From positions 2,108,001-2,172,000 of the forward strand of contig NZ_CP011803.1 in the NCBI RefSeq assembly GCF_001038625.1: 64,000 bases of DNA. Reading direction: 5' to 3'. Below are positions 27,040-37,035 of this stretch, piece after piece. Source of the DNA: Clostridium carboxidivorans P7 (GTDB lineage: Bacteria; Bacillota; Clostridia; Clostridiales; Clostridiaceae). Position numbers and translations under genes: made by a program. The notes beneath the pieces are model-generated. The model was not told where the DNA came from. It saw only the letters and a list, made by a program, of their open reading frames with translations, and made no database searches. The number at the start of each line of letters is the position of its first letter. Within the stretch, counting starts at the first letter, position 1.

Positions 27040-29511
27040 CTATTTTACACTTTCCATAATTATATCTTCATACCTAACTATTCCAAGGGGATTAACTCTT
27101 ACCCCTATAATTCCATCTCTAAAAACATATCCTACCTGTGGATGATATAAAAATATCCAAGGAGCATCATTTACTATTATTTTTTGCAAATCTTTATATA
27201 TTTCCATTCTCTTATGGGGATTTACTATTTTTTTGGCTTTATTCATCATACTTGTCACTTCTGAATTATTATATCCAGTGAAATCTGTAACATTGGTTGG
27301 ATTAAACATTGGCTGAAGAAAATTATCCATATCTCCAGTATCTGAAATCCACCTGCTTAAAAACAAATCACATTTATCAATTGATTCAGGTTTTAAGTAC
27401 TTGTCTGGACTTACCTTATCTAAAACACATTCAACTCCTATGCTTTTTAGATCACTTATAATAAATTGCGTTATTTTATTAAAAGTAGATTCACTACTTT
27501 CATCTCTAACTAAAACTCTAAGCTTTGTATTTCCTATTAGTCCATACTTTTTATTTAAAATTTCTCTTGCTAATGAAGGATTATATGTTAAATCTTTTAA
27601 ATATCCATTGTCAATCATGTTAGAAGGCATAGGTCCTCTTGCCTCTTCTCCAAGTCCTCCTAAAACTTCATCAATAATTTTCTTCTTGTTAACTGCTAAA
27701 TTAAAAGCATACCTAATTTCATTGTCCTTTGCAAAAATAGAATTAGACTTCAAATTAAATCCTGCATAATAAGTTCCCATAACACTTTTATACTTTATAT
27801 TTGAAACTTTAGCATTTGATAATTCACCTATCTGTTTCTTATTATCTATTGTTATAAAATCACAATCTTTTTTTATAAAACTATTAGTAGCTTGTCCTCC
27901 TTCGAATTCTACAATAATCTTATCTATGTACGCCGTTCCACCAAAGTAATCTTTAAATGCAGTTAGTATACATCTATCCTTTTCTTTACTTTCTATGATG
28001 TATGGTCCACACCCTGTAAGTTGTCCTTTTTCAAGATCTTCTTTAGACAATATACAACAAATATACTGTCCTAAATTAAGTAGAAATCCACTATATGGAG
28101 ATGTTAATTTAATGGAAATTCTATATTTATCAAGTACTTTTATTCCTTTTACTTCTTTTGCTAGTCCTTTTGAATATTCTGCAGAACCTTCAATTTGTTC
28201 CAGGAACCAAGCATTAGGTGATTTTAATGACGGACTTAACAATCTTTCATAAGAATACTTTACATCCTCAGCGGTTATTTCTCTTCCATTATGAAACTTA
28301 GCACCTTTTCTTAAATTGAATATCCAAGTTAAATTATCCTCTTCAACATACCAACTCTTAGCAGCGCCTGGAGTGATCTCACCTGTTGAACTAATTAATA
28401 ATAATCCACCATGGACATTATATAAAATTTGACCACTTTGTGCATCAAAAGCTAATTGGGGATCATATCCTAATGGAGCTTCACTCAAAAAAGTTTTAAT
28501 TACTGATTCACTTTTGTCTTCTCCTTGAATTTTTCCAAGAAGCTTAGTTGATATACTTTGAAGATCTTTCGCAACATTTGAAAGAATGTTCAAAGTAGTT
28601 TTTGTATACTGAGTATTTAATGTAGTTGTTTCTATCATTTCCATAACTTTTTCGGAAGTTTTATTCATTTCTTCTGTTGAAATGATAATACTCTCTAAGC
28701 TTTCCGTTTGTTTTGAAATGGCAGTGTTGATTTCTTCTGTTACATTACTAGTAGTACCAACAGCATTTATTATATTATTGAATACTTCCTTAGTATTGTT
28801 TGAAATTTCATTTCCTTCCTGTACCTTACCCATACTTTTATCCATAGCATCTATAGTTTTATCTATACTCAAATTTATTTCATTAATTGTACTTGAAATC
28901 TGCTCTGCTGATTCTGAACTTCTTTGAGCCAGCTCTTTAACCTCTTTAGCAACTACTGCAAAGCCTTTACCAGCTTCTCCAGCTCTTGCTGCTTCAATAG
29001 ATGCATTTAAAGATAATAAGTTTGTATTGTCTGCTATGTCTTTTATAATTGTGAGCATTTCATTTATGTGCTTTGCCTTTAAGCTTAATTCATTTACAAC
29101 TTCTTTAACAGCTTTAACAGATATCCCAATATCATTCATAGCTTGTATAGAATTATCCACGGCCTTACTGCCTTCTCTAGCTATTCCCATTGTTTTTTCT
29201 GCTATTTGTTTTGAATTTTCAGTACTTGCAAAAACTTCTTCTGCCAAAGCTGAATAATTATTTACTTCATTCACAACCTTTTCTATAGATTCCATTTGCA
29301 CTTCTACATTTTCTCCAATATTTTGTGTTAACGATATCAAATTTTCAGTTGCAAAATCAGTTTCCTTAATTTTTTCACTTATTCTTGTTACTATGCATTG
29401 TTGATTACGCTTTAATAAATTTAATTCACCTGTTTGTTTTATATTCTTATCATCCATTTGTTTAATATCTTTTTCAGTTAATTTTCGTTTATTTTTTATC
29501 CATCCTAACAT
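27040..29511 (-). CDS. Chemoreceptor signalling domain fused to an oligopeptide-binding (SBP_bac_5) domain
   Basis: A protein of 823 residues. The N-terminal 340 form a coiled-coil MCP signalling domain with the tip [28 protein letters not shown]. Residues 340-820 are a family-5 solute-binding domain ([55 protein letters not shown]). There is no signal peptide or membrane segment, so this normally extracellular binding fold would be cytoplasmic. The start is ATG after GGGAGG. The inferred role is chemotactic sensing of an internal peptide-like ligand. Confidence 0.88.
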   Translation of the reverse strand: MLGWIKNKRKLTEKDIKQMDDKNIKQTGELNLLKRNQQCIVTRISEKIKETDFATENLISLTQNIGENVEVQMESIEKVVNEVNNYSALAEEVFASTENSKQIAEKTMGIAREGSKAVDNSIQAMNDIGISVKAVKEVVNELSLKAKHINEMLTIIKDIADNTNLLSLNASIEAARAGEAGKGFAVVAKEVKELAQRSSESAEQISSTINEINLSIDKTIDAMDKSMGKVQEGNEISNNTKEVFNNIINAVGTTSNVTEEINTAISKQTESLESIIISTEEMNKTSEKVMEMIETTTLNTQYTKTTLNILSNVAKDLQSISTKLLGKIQGEDKSESVIKTFLSEAPLGYDPQLAFDAQSGQILYNVHGGLLLISSTGEITPGAAKSWYVEEDNLTWIFNLRKGAKFHNGREITAEDVKYSYERLLSPSLKSPNAWFLEQIEGSAEYSKGLAKEVKGIKVLDKYRISIKLTSPYSGFLLNLGQYICCILSKEDLEKGQLTGCGPYIIESKEKDRCILTAFKDYFGGTAYIDKIIVEFEGGQATNSFIKKDCDFITIDNKKQIGELSNAKVSNIKYKSVMGTYYAGFNLKSNSIFAKDNEIRYAFNLAVNKKKIIDEVLGGLGEEARGPMPSNMIDNGYLKDLTYNPSLAREILNKKYGLIGNTKLRVLVRDESSESTFNKITQFIISDLKSIGVECVLDKVSPDKYLKPESIDKCDLFLSRWISDTGDMDNFLQPMFNPTNVTDFTGYNNSEVTSMMNKAKKIVNPHKRMEIYKDLQKIIVNDAPWIFLYHPQVGYVFRDGIIGVRVNPLGIVRYEDIIMESVK

Positions 29512-29699
29512 TATAATTTCCTCCCATTTGGTTGATGAAAAAATAAAATTTCACATGAAAATTATACCACAAAATAATGCAAAATGCGCAGTATTTATTC
29601 CACATATTAATAAAATACAAATTATGTAACATAAATGTATATTTATTACAAAACAGATAGCTATATTCTTATTATTTTATTAGTATGATATAAAAATTA

Positions 29700-29750
29700 A
29701 ACTTGGATGATATAAAATATCCCAAATGGATATTTTATATCATCCAAGTT
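29700..29750 (-). terminator. 23-bp perfect hairpin, probable terminator of the efflux operon
   Basis: AACTTGGATGATATAAAATA-type arms (29700-29722 and 29728-29750) are perfectly complementary around a 5-base loop. On the minus strand it is followed by TTTAATTTTTAT. It lies about 60 bases after the MacB-like permease stop. The remaining gap to 29511 is AT-rich with no gene seen. Confidence 0.7.
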
Positions 29751-29813
29751 ATTTAGTATTTTATCATTTTATTTAATAAATTCCATTAACTTATCTACAA
29801 AAAACATTTCATA

Positions 29814-31025
29814 TTATTCATATCTTAAAGCTTCAATAGGATCTAACTTTGCTGCTTTGGTGGCTGGATATAATCCAAAGAATATTCCAATTGCCGATGA
29901 AAATGAAAATGCTATTAGTATTATCCCAATGGATATTGGAATGTGTATTTTTAAGAAGGCTCCAACAATCTTACCTGTAGTTATACCAAAAATGGTACCA
30001 ATTATTCCTCCTATAAGACATAGTATTATAGATTCCATAAGGAATTGTACTTTTATATCACGTGTTTTTGCTCCAATTGCTTTTCTTATACCAATTTCTC
30101 TAGTTCTCTCTGTTACAGATACAAGCATTATATTCATAACACCTATTCCACCTACTAAGAGTGATATAGCTGCAATAGCACCAAGTATAGTTGTTATAAC
30201 ACTTAACCCTTTGGTTACAGCTTCAAGTCCTTTAAATCCATTTTCAGCTACATATATACCTTTACTCTGATGCTTACTTTCAAGAGTTCTTATTATACTA
30301 GAGCTTATCGCATCTGCTTTACTCATATCTGATAACATTACTGACATATAGCTAATATTAGTATTTGTAATCAGCCTATCTGCTGTTGTTATAGGTATGA
30401 ATACTTCACCTGGCGCATTATCTGATGCTTCTCCTAAATTTGAATTAGGATCCTTATATACACCAACTATATGAAAATTTACTTCTCCATTATCCGATGT
30501 GAGCTCAATATCCTCTCCAATTGCATTATCAGTTCCACGAAATAACTTTCCAGCTGTCTTTTCATCTATAATTGCTGCACTAGATCTTGCATCTACATCA
30601 TGTTGATTTAGAAATCTTCCACTGATCATTTTTATACCTGAAAGCTTGTCATACCCTTGTGTTGATGCTACAATCCCTGCACGCCTAGATTTATTCTGGA
30701 CCTTCAAATTCCCACTACCTGAAAGCATTGGAACAACTTGTGTAACTTCAGGTATCTTATCCTTTATTAGATCAATATCATCCATAGTAAAGTAGTCCTT
30801 CCTTTCTATGGATTTATCTGAAGATTGATTTAAACGCACATTAACTACATTACTGCCTACCCCCTGAAACTCCCCGGCAATATATTCTTTTGCTCCAGCA
30901 CCTATAGAAACTATAGTTATTACGGAAGATATTCCTATTATTATTCCAAGCATAGTTAGCAAAGATCTTAATTTATTTGACTTTATGCTCTGTAATGCAG
31001 ATTTAAAGCCTTCTTCTACATTCAT
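29814..31025 (-). CDS. MacB-like ABC transporter permease
   Basis: A 403-residue permease. The N-terminal membrane segment is followed by a MacB_PCD extracytoplasmic domain of about 200 residues, then the three-helix FtsX domain (GGIGVMNIMLVSVTERTREIGIRKAIGA). It begins with the family's ALQSIKSNKLRSLLTMLGIIIGIS. Its ATG overlaps the ATPase stop. With the ATPase and the adaptor it forms a tripartite-like mechanotransmission exporter adapted to a Gram-positive envelope. Substrate unknown, often peptides. Confidence 0.92.
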   Translation of the reverse strand: MNVEEGFKSALQSIKSNKLRSLLTMLGIIIGISSVITIVSIGAGAKEYIAGEFQGVGSNVVNVRLNQSSDKSIERKDYFTMDDIDLIKDKIPEVTQVVPMLSGSGNLKVQNKSRRAGIVASTQGYDKLSGIKMISGRFLNQHDVDARSSAAIIDEKTAGKLFRGTDNAIGEDIELTSDNGEVNFHIVGVYKDPNSNLGEASDNAPGEVFIPITTADRLITNTNISYMSVMLSDMSKADAISSSIIRTLESKHQSKGIYVAENGFKGLEAVTKGLSVITTILGAIAAISLLVGGIGVMNIMLVSVTERTREIGIRKAIGAKTRDIKVQFLMESIILCLIGGIIGTIFGITTGKIVGAFLKIHIPISIGIILIAFSFSSAIGIFFGLYPATKAAKLDPIEALRYE

Positions 31026-31732
31026 TAGTTCTGCCCCCCAACTATAGTCCTATTTGCAACTAAACTATCAGAAATTATAGTTCCATCCTTAAAAACTACA
31101 TTTCTTTTTGTGTGCATAGCTATATCAGGTTCATGTGTAACCATAACAATAGTTACACCTTCATCATTCAAGCTTTGAAAAATACCCATTATTTCTTCAC
31201 TTGAAACACTATCTAAATTTCCAGTAGGTTCATCTGCAAGTATTATAGAAGGATTATTAACTAAAGCCCTTGCAATAGCAACCCTCTGTTTTTGCCCTCC
31301 TGACATTTCATTAGGTTTATGCTGAATTCTGTTAGATAATCCAACCTTATCTAATGCCATTTTTGCTTTCTTTTCTCTTTCATGCTTAGGTATTCCTGCA
31401 TACATCATTGGAAGTTCAACATTTTCCATAGCTGTAAGTTTGGGAAGTAAATTAAAAGCTTGAAATACAAATCCTATTTTTTTATTTCTTATTTCAGCTA
31501 AGCTATTGTCATCCAGCGAAGACACATCCACATCTTCCAAGTAATACTTTCCCTCTGTAAGTTTGTCCAAACATCCAAGGACATTCATAAGAGTAGACTT
31601 TCCAGACCCAGAAGCACCCATTATAGCTACATATTCTTCTTTTTCAATTTGTAAATTAATTTCCTTTAAAGCTCTAAGTTTTATTGATCCAGTATCATAT
31701 ACTTTAACTAAATTCTCCAATTTAATTATCAC
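31025..31732 (-). CDS. MacB/LolD-type ABC transporter ATPase
   Basis: A 235-residue ATPase with Walker [10 protein letters not shown], the LolD/MacB-type Q-loop region [21 protein letters not shown], signature [15 protein letters not shown] and Walker [13 protein letters not shown]. The start is a GTG whose GTGA overlaps the adaptor's stop codon, so translation is coupled. It drives the permease encoded next. Confidence 0.94.
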   Translation of the reverse strand: MIIKLENLVKVYDTGSIKLRALKEINLQIEKEEYVAIMGASGSGKSTLMNVLGCLDKLTEGKYYLEDVDVSSLDDNSLAEIRNKKIGFVFQAFNLLPKLTAMENVELPMMYAGIPKHEREKKAKMALDKVGLSNRIQHKPNEMSGGQKQRVAIARALVNNPSIILADEPTGNLDSVSSEEIMGIFQSLNDEGVTIVMVTHEPDIAMHTKRNVVFKDGTIISDSLVANRTIVGGQN

Positions 31733-32829
31733 TTATTGGTCCCTCCTGTTTGGGCCTTTGAAGCATCTTTTACAATTTCACCATCTTTAAGTGAATCGGA
31801 AGGATTGGTTACATATTTTTCTCCCTGTGCAAGACCGCTTATAATTTCTACTGCATCATCAGTTTCAATTCCAGTTCTTATATATTTTTTTGAAACTTTA
31901 TTTTCAGAATTTACTATGTAAACATACTTTCTTTTTGTAGCCTTATCTTGTTTTATGTTATCCACACCCATAACAATTGTATTTTGTCTTTCATTAAATA
32001 CAACTTCTACATCAGCCTTATATCCTGATTTTATACTGTCACCTGTACCTGCACCATCAAGAGTTACTATAACATTTACCTTAGCTTCCTGCTGTGCATT
32101 TTTATCATCCATCTTTGTTTGGGCTATTTGACCAACATCCGTAACAGAACCAATATACTTCATTTTGTCATTTCCTTTTATTTTAACAATAGCCTTTTGT
32201 CCCTTTGAAACCTTCATAGCATCATATTGACTCATATCTATAGAAACTTTATACTTTGAATTATCATCTACTATTATCTTATCACCTGTTTGTGGAACTT
32301 GGCCTTCTTTTGCATCAACTTTTACCACTTTTCCATCTACACCAGATTTTATGTCACATTGAGCTATTTTTTCATTTAAGCTATCAATTTGAGCTCTTAT
32401 AGAACTTGTTGAAATTGACTCATTACTATTTTTTCCTTGTCCTCCTGGAACTTGTGCCTTTGACATTGCACTTTGAGCATTGCTTAAATCTGCTTGTACT
32501 TTATTTAATTCATTTTTATAATCAGATGAATCCATTTGAACCAAGACATCATCCTTTTTTACATCTTGTCCTTCTGTTACTAATACTTTTGACACTTTTT
32601 GAGTATTACCCAAAGTTATTTCATTTCTATAATTAGGTTGTATAGTTCCAGAAACCATAGTACTTTGAGCTATATTTTTCTTGATAACCTTAGATATACT
32701 CACACTTTTTATTTGAGATTTTTGAGCCTTTGAATAAGAAGATATTCCAATTATTATAATTATAATTATGACAATTGCTATAATCCCCAATTTCTTCTTG
32801 TTTTTTATAAATTTAAACTTGGATTCCAT
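31729..32829 (-). CDS. HlyD-family efflux adaptor (periplasmic adaptor subunit type)
   Basis: A 366-residue protein. It has an N-terminal membrane anchor (about 13-30, with an IIIIIIG run), then a lipoyl/barrel-sandwich half, a coiled-coil hairpin (about 98-160), the second lipoyl half ([25 protein letters not shown]) and beta-barrel/MP domains. The start ATG follows AAAGGAA. It links the MacB-like permease to the cell exterior. It lies 169 bases after the Yip1-like gene, in the same orientation. Confidence 0.92.
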   Translation of the reverse strand: MESKFKFIKNKKKLGIIAIVIIIIIIIGISSYSKAQKSQIKSVSISKVIKKNIAQSTMVSGTIQPNYRNEITLGNTQKVSKVLVTEGQDVKKDDVLVQMDSSDYKNELNKVQADLSNAQSAMSKAQVPGGQGKNSNESISTSSIRAQIDSLNEKIAQCDIKSGVDGKVVKVDAKEGQVPQTGDKIIVDDNSKYKVSIDMSQYDAMKVSKGQKAIVKIKGNDKMKYIGSVTDVGQIAQTKMDDKNAQQEAKVNVIVTLDGAGTGDSIKSGYKADVEVVFNERQNTIVMGVDNIKQDKATKRKYVYIVNSENKVSKKYIRTGIETDDAVEIISGLAQGEKYVTNPSDSLKDGEIVKDASKAQTGGTNK

Positions 32830-32998
32830 TTTTCCTTTTCCTCACCTTTCTAAGTATAATATACAGATTATTTAAAAATACAATACATCTTCATTATAAC
32901 AATTATTACAAAATTATGTAAACAAACACAAAACTGACATTATATAAAATCCAATGCCAGCTTGTCTATTATGAAAACTTAATGACAGTACCTTTAAG

Positions 32999-33679
32999 TT
33001 AAACCCTTAATAACATTGAAAATTTAACAATAACTGAAACAATATAAATTACCAAAACTATTATTGCAGCTTTCTTAATCTTCATCTTAAATACAACTGA
33101 AGTTCCTATTGCCGCTAATATACTGCTCCATATATAGAAAAAATCTATAGATGAAAATAACTTATAAATAGCACTTTTTGTATCTACTGACGAGCTCAAA
33201 AACAATGCAAAGCTTGTGGAAACATTTTTCACATTTTGTGGTTCTGTAAACATCGTTATTATTGCAGTTAAAATTAATCCTATTAGCATTGGAACATAAG
33301 CTAAAAGATTTATGCAATATAAGTTTTTAAAATTTCCATTTTCTTTTGTAATATATGCAGCAAGTTTAATAAATGCACTTGATATCAATGCCGCTAAAGC
33401 TGGCATAATTAATGCTCCAATTATTCCAGAAATTACAACTCCCATTTTTATCATTGGAAGTGCAGCTTGAGAAACATTTGTCATTTCTTGAGTTTTTGAA
33501 ATAGTATAACTTATAAGTTTAGGCAGCTTTACTATAGTAACAATTAATTGAATAAACGTTATGGGGATTAAGTATCTCCACACTTTTGGATTTTGATTAA
33601 CTTTCTCCATTGTTTCTTTTGGCGATATTACAGCACCAATAAGAGTTTTTAAAATTCCATCTTTACTTTCTTTTGACAT
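32999..33679 (-). CDS. Yip1-domain multi-pass membrane protein
   Basis: A 226-residue protein with about five membrane segments and the Yip1-like opening LKTLIGAVISPKETMEKVNQNPKVWRYLIPI. Such proteins often precede HlyD/MacB operons in Clostridia. The role may be membrane sensing or assistance to the exporter, but is undetermined. The start follows TTAGGAGGAG. It is divergent from the LanFEG-like operon, and the palindrome at 33759-33807 lies between them. Confidence 0.8.
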   Translation of the reverse strand: MSKESKDGILKTLIGAVISPKETMEKVNQNPKVWRYLIPITFIQLIVTIVKLPKLISYTISKTQEMTNVSQAALPMIKMGVVISGIIGALIMPALAALISSAFIKLAAYITKENGNFKNLYCINLLAYVPMLIGLILTAIITMFTEPQNVKNVSTSFALFLSSSVDTKSAIYKLFSSIDFFYIWSSILAAIGTSVVFKMKIKKAAIIVLVIYIVSVIVKFSMLLRV

Positions 33680-33758
33680 TAATTCTCCTCCTAATTTGAA
33701 ATAATTCAGTTCAATACAGGCATTAGCTATTCATATTTATTATGTGAATGCTTGTAAA

Positions 33759-33807
33759 TTTTGTGTTTATACTGTGCATATATATTATATACAGTATGAA
33801 CACAAAA
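33759..33807. promoter_or_regulatory. 17-bp inverted repeat in a divergent promoter region
   Basis: TTTTGTGTTTATACTGT (33759-33775) and ACAGTATGAACACAAAA (33791-33807) are complementary at 16 of 17 positions, with a 15-base spacer containing TATATTATAT, a possible -10. It lies 80 bases upstream of the Yip1 gene and 207 bases before the LanF-like gene. It could be an operator for either side. Nothing else was seen in the 33680-34013 gap. Confidence 0.55.
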
Positions 33808-34013
33808 ATCAATTAACTTATCCATAAAAGTAAAACAAAACTACTTATGGAAAAATATAATTATTGATACATCTTATTGTAATAATTATATTTCTTTAAA
33901 TTTAATTTCACTTTTTTGATAAAATCTTGATTTTTATTTGATATTCTTATTTTGCAAACAAGAAAGCAGTTATTTAACTGACTGTAAAGTTTATTATATG
34001 AGGAGCGTTAATT

Positions 34014-34730
34014 ATGCAAGAAAATTATTTATTACAAACTGAAAAATTAACAAAAAAATTTAAAAAGGAATATTCGGTAAATTCTCTTTCCATTTCAATT
34101 CCTAAAAATCATATTTATGGATTGTTAGGTGCTAATGGAGCAGGAAAATCTACCACACTAAAAATGATAACAGGATTGTTAAAGCCAACTTCAGGTGAAA
34201 TTATATCTGATGGTCACAAATGGAATCGTAATGATTTAAAAGATATAGGTTCTTTAATTGAACAGCCACCTATTTATGGAAATCTAACTGCAAAAGAAAA
34301 TTTAAAAGTTCATACTACTCTTTTAGGATTACCAGATAAGCGTATTCGTGAAGTATTAAAAATTGTAGATTTAACAGATACCAGCGATAAACAAGCTAAA
34401 AATTTCTCTATGGGCATGAAACAACGTTTAGGTATTGCTATTGCAATTTTAAACCATCCAAAATTATTGATTTTAGATGAACCTACCAATGGCTTAGATC
34501 CTATAGGAATTCAAGACTTGCGAAAATTAATAAAATCTTTTCCAGAGCAAGGAATTACCGTAATTTTATCCAGTCACATCTTAGCTGAAGTAGAACAGGT
34601 TATAGACTATGTGGGAATTATGAGTCATGGTATTTTAGGCTACCAAGGCAAAATCAATCCTGGTGAAGATTTAGAAGCCTTATTCATGGACGTTGAATAC
34701 GAAACTAGAAAAAAGAGAGGAATTATATAA
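34014..34730 (+). CDS. Lantibiotic-protection ABC transporter ATPase (LanF/CprA-like)
   Basis: A 238-residue ATPase with Walker A GANGAGKST, signature FSMGMKQRLGIAIA, Walker B LLILDEPTNGLDP and the His switch in LSSHIL. It is shorter than the ATPases at 7455 and 20956 because the C-terminal extension is trimmed. That length and the two dissimilar permeases downstream are typical of LanFEG/CprABC transporters, which remove lantibiotics and other cationic peptides from the membrane. The start follows GAGGAG; the stop overlaps the next ATG. Confidence 0.92.
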   Translation: MQENYLLQTEKLTKKFKKEYSVNSLSISIPKNHIYGLLGANGAGKSTTLKMITGLLKPTSGEIISDGHKWNRNDLKDIGSLIEQPPIYGNLTAKENLKVHTTLLGLPDKRIREVLKIVDLTDTSDKQAKNFSMGMKQRLGIAIAILNHPKLLILDEPTNGLDPIGIQDLRKLIKSFPEQGITVILSSHILAEVEQVIDYVGIMSHGILGYQGKINPGEDLEALFMDVEYETRKKRGII

Positions 34731-35491
34731 TGATTAAATATTTAATTGCTGAAAATTTAAAAACTAAAAAAACTATACTTCGCAAACTATTAATTTCTAT
34801 ACCAATGTTATGTGTAAGCCTTGCTCTTATTTTTGACTTTTTAGGTTTTGGATATTTTACTAGTAAATCTGCTTTTACTTCAATAAATCATTGGTCATTA
34901 TCCTGGATGCCACTTTTAGTTGTTTTTCTTACAGGTATGTTTCATAAAATTGAGCAAAACAGTACAGGCTATAAAACCATTCTTTCTTTTCCAATTGATT
35001 TAAAGAAAAGCTGGATAGCTAAAATTGCAATTTTATCATTTTTTACATTAATAGCTTCCTTATTTTTAGGAATACTTACAATCATATTAAATATTGCATT
35101 TACTAGTACAGAAGCAAGTGTTGTTCCATTTTATAATTGTCTTATATCAATTATCATAAGCTGGATTACATCACTTTGGCAAATCCCATTGTGCTTATGG
35201 TTAAGTAGAAAAATAAACTTTTTTATCTTATTAATTTTAACTTATGGTGCTAATTTGGAACTTGGTGCAAGCAGAGCTCCCTCTTCTTTATGGTGGTTAT
35301 TCCCATGGAGCATACCTCTTAGATTGCAATGTCCATTACTACACTTACACCCTAATTGTTTACCACTAGATTCAAATAGCCCATTATTAAATTCTTCAGT
35401 TATTCCAGTTGGAATTGTATTAAGCATTTTGTTGTTTTTTATATTAGTCCTTATTACAAGTTATTCATTTAATAAAAGCGAGGTATGTTAG
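34730..35491 (+). CDS. Lantibiotic-protection ABC permease (MutE/EpiE-like)
   Basis: A 253-residue permease with about six segments. The N-terminus MIKYLIAENLKTKKTILRKL and the loop FHKIEQNSTGYKTILSFPIDLKKSWIAKI match the MutE/EpiE group as I remember it. It overlaps the ATPase gene by one base and is followed after one base by the second permease, a tight operon. Codon use is like its neighbours. Confidence 0.88.
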   Translation: MIKYLIAENLKTKKTILRKLLISIPMLCVSLALIFDFLGFGYFTSKSAFTSINHWSLSWMPLLVVFLTGMFHKIEQNSTGYKTILSFPIDLKKSWIAKIAILSFFTLIASLFLGILTIILNIAFTSTEASVVPFYNCLISIIISWITSLWQIPLCLWLSRKINFFILLILTYGANLELGASRAPSSLWWLFPWSIPLRLQCPLLHLHPNCLPLDSNSPLLNSSVIPVGIVLSILLFFILVLITSYSFNKSEVC

Positions 35492-35492
35492 T

Positions 35493-36254
35493 ATGATTAC
35501 ATTTTGGCATAGTTATAAAGCAGAATTTTTAAAAAATAAACATGGTGTTTTTCTATGGACACATATTATATTGCTTTTACTATTAGTTATTTTTATGACC
35601 TTTTATAGATTTGGAAAATTAAATGATTTAGCTTTATTTGATTATTTCTTTAAAGCAATTGGCTTTTTCTTTCCAATAATTTCTGCAGTACTTTGTGGAT
35701 TAATTGCAGACCAAGAAAAACAAGCTGGGCACTGCCAAATAATGCTCAGCAAACTTCCTCATAAGGCAACTACCTTTCTAAGTCAATTGTGTATGCTTCT
35801 TACTATGAGTTTATCTTCTATCTATTTAGCAATTATATTATTTATAATATCAATGAAATGTATAATCCATGTAAATAACACTAATTATCTTTTATATTTT
35901 AAAACAGGTTTTTTCATATTTTTAAGTGTTATTTTCCTTTACACTTTATATTTAGCTTTGGCCTATCATTTTAGTACTGGAGTTTGTATTGTAACTGGAT
36001 TTGCTGGTTTAATCATTGCTGCTTTAGCCTCTACAGGCCAAGGGGACGGTGTTTGGATGTTCTTACCATGGGTATGGCCTATGAGAATTATAAACTTTAT
36101 ACTTAAATTTCAATTTAAAGTTTCAGGAGAAGTACTGTCAGCTTATACCTATGATGAACTAACTACAGGCTTAACATTTATGACAGTAATGACAATTTGC
36201 TGTATTGTCATTTATATTCTTTCATTTCATTTTTGGGAAGGTAGACAAAAGTAA
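35493..36254 (+). CDS. Lantibiotic-protection ABC permease (MutG-like)
   Basis: A 253-residue six-segment permease. It opens MITFWHSYKAEFLKNKHGVFLWTHI and has CGLIADQEKQAGHCQIMLSKLPHK in the first cytoplasmic loop, the counterpart of the loop in the preceding permease. It completes the F/E/G set. The two-component system at 36373-38387 follows after 118 bases and probably regulates all three genes. Confidence 0.88.
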   Translation: MITFWHSYKAEFLKNKHGVFLWTHIILLLLLVIFMTFYRFGKLNDLALFDYFFKAIGFFFPIISAVLCGLIADQEKQAGHCQIMLSKLPHKATTFLSQLCMLLTMSLSSIYLAIILFIISMKCIIHVNNTNYLLYFKTGFFIFLSVIFLYTLYLALAYHFSTGVCIVTGFAGLIIAALASTGQGDGVWMFLPWVWPMRIINFILKFQFKVSGEVLSAYTYDELTTGLTFMTVMTICCIVIYILSFHFWEGRQK

Positions 36255-36290
36255 CTAAAATTTAGTAAAATAAATTCTATGTAGTTTCAC

Positions 36291-36328
36291 TCAATTTTCG
36301 CACATACAAAATTTTGACTTAATATACA
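36291..36328 (+). repeat. Left-half copy of a palindromic repeat
   Basis: The stretch TCAATTTTCGCACATACAAA and the next 14 bases match 55739-55772 at 30 of 34 positions. There the sequence is the left arm of a full palindrome; here the right arm is decayed. It lies between the LanG-like permease and the response regulator. Confidence 0.5.
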
Positions 36329-36372
36329 CTAATCCAAAAGTTGAGTTATTAAATGTACAAGGATGTGAAAAC

Positions 36373-37035
36373 ATGGCAAAAATTTTAGCTGTAGACGATG
36401 ATAAACGAATTTTAAAATTAATAAAAAATGCTTTAGAAATTAATAATCATGAAGTAGTTACATTGCAAAATGCAGAGGATACTCCTATAGAAAAATTTTG
36501 TGAATATGATTTGATTTTGCTGGATGTAATGATGCCGGGAATAGATGGATTTAAACTTTGTGAAAAAATACGTAATTCAGTGGATTCTCCAATTATTTTT
36601 TTAACAGCAAAAACAGAAGAATCTGCAATTGTTAAGGGTTTAGCTCTTGGGGGCGATGATTATATATCCAAGCCTTTTGGTGTAATGGAGCTCAATGCCC
36701 GTGTTGAAGCATATCTTAGAAGACAAAATCGAGGAAAATCTACCAGAAAATTAATATATGAAAATATTACAATTGATTTTGATAAAAAGGAAATCAGTAT
36801 TGGAGGTAATGCTGTTAATTTCACTAAAAATGAATACAACATTTGTGAATATTTAGCATTGAATCGTGGAAAGGTTTTTACAAAACAGGCAATTTTCGAA
36901 TCAATTTATGACCTTGATAGTGATACTCAATTCTCAGTAATCACTGAATATATAAGATTAATTCGTAATAAGTTTAAAAAATTTGATTGCTCTCCTATAG
37001 AAACAGTTTGGGGGGTTGGATACATGTGGAAATAA
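36373..37035 (+). CDS. OmpR-family response regulator (CprR/NisR-like context)
   Basis: A 220-residue regulator. The receiver has DDD, phospho-Asp in LILLDVMMPGIDGF, the Thr switch in FLTAKTEE and Lys in ISKPFGVMEL. The winged helix ends ETVWGVGYMWK. Its stop overlaps the kinase start by ten bases. Placement after LanFEG-like genes matches lantibiotic-responsive systems such as CprRK. Confidence 0.94.
   Translation: MAKILAVDDDKRILKLIKNALEINNHEVVTLQNAEDTPIEKFCEYDLILLDVMMPGIDGFKLCEKIRNSVDSPIIFLTAKTEESAIVKGLALGGDDYISKPFGVMELNARVEAYLRRQNRGKSTRKLIYENITIDFDKKEISIGGNAVNFTKNEYNICEYLALNRGKVFTKQAIFESIYDLDSDTQFSVITEYIRLIRNKFKKFDCSPIETVWGVGYMWK

Noticed and set aside
33680..34013. Riboswitch or structured leader before the LanF-like gene
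   Set aside because: I saw only the 17-bp inverted repeat, without any known riboswitch motif or terminator near the start.
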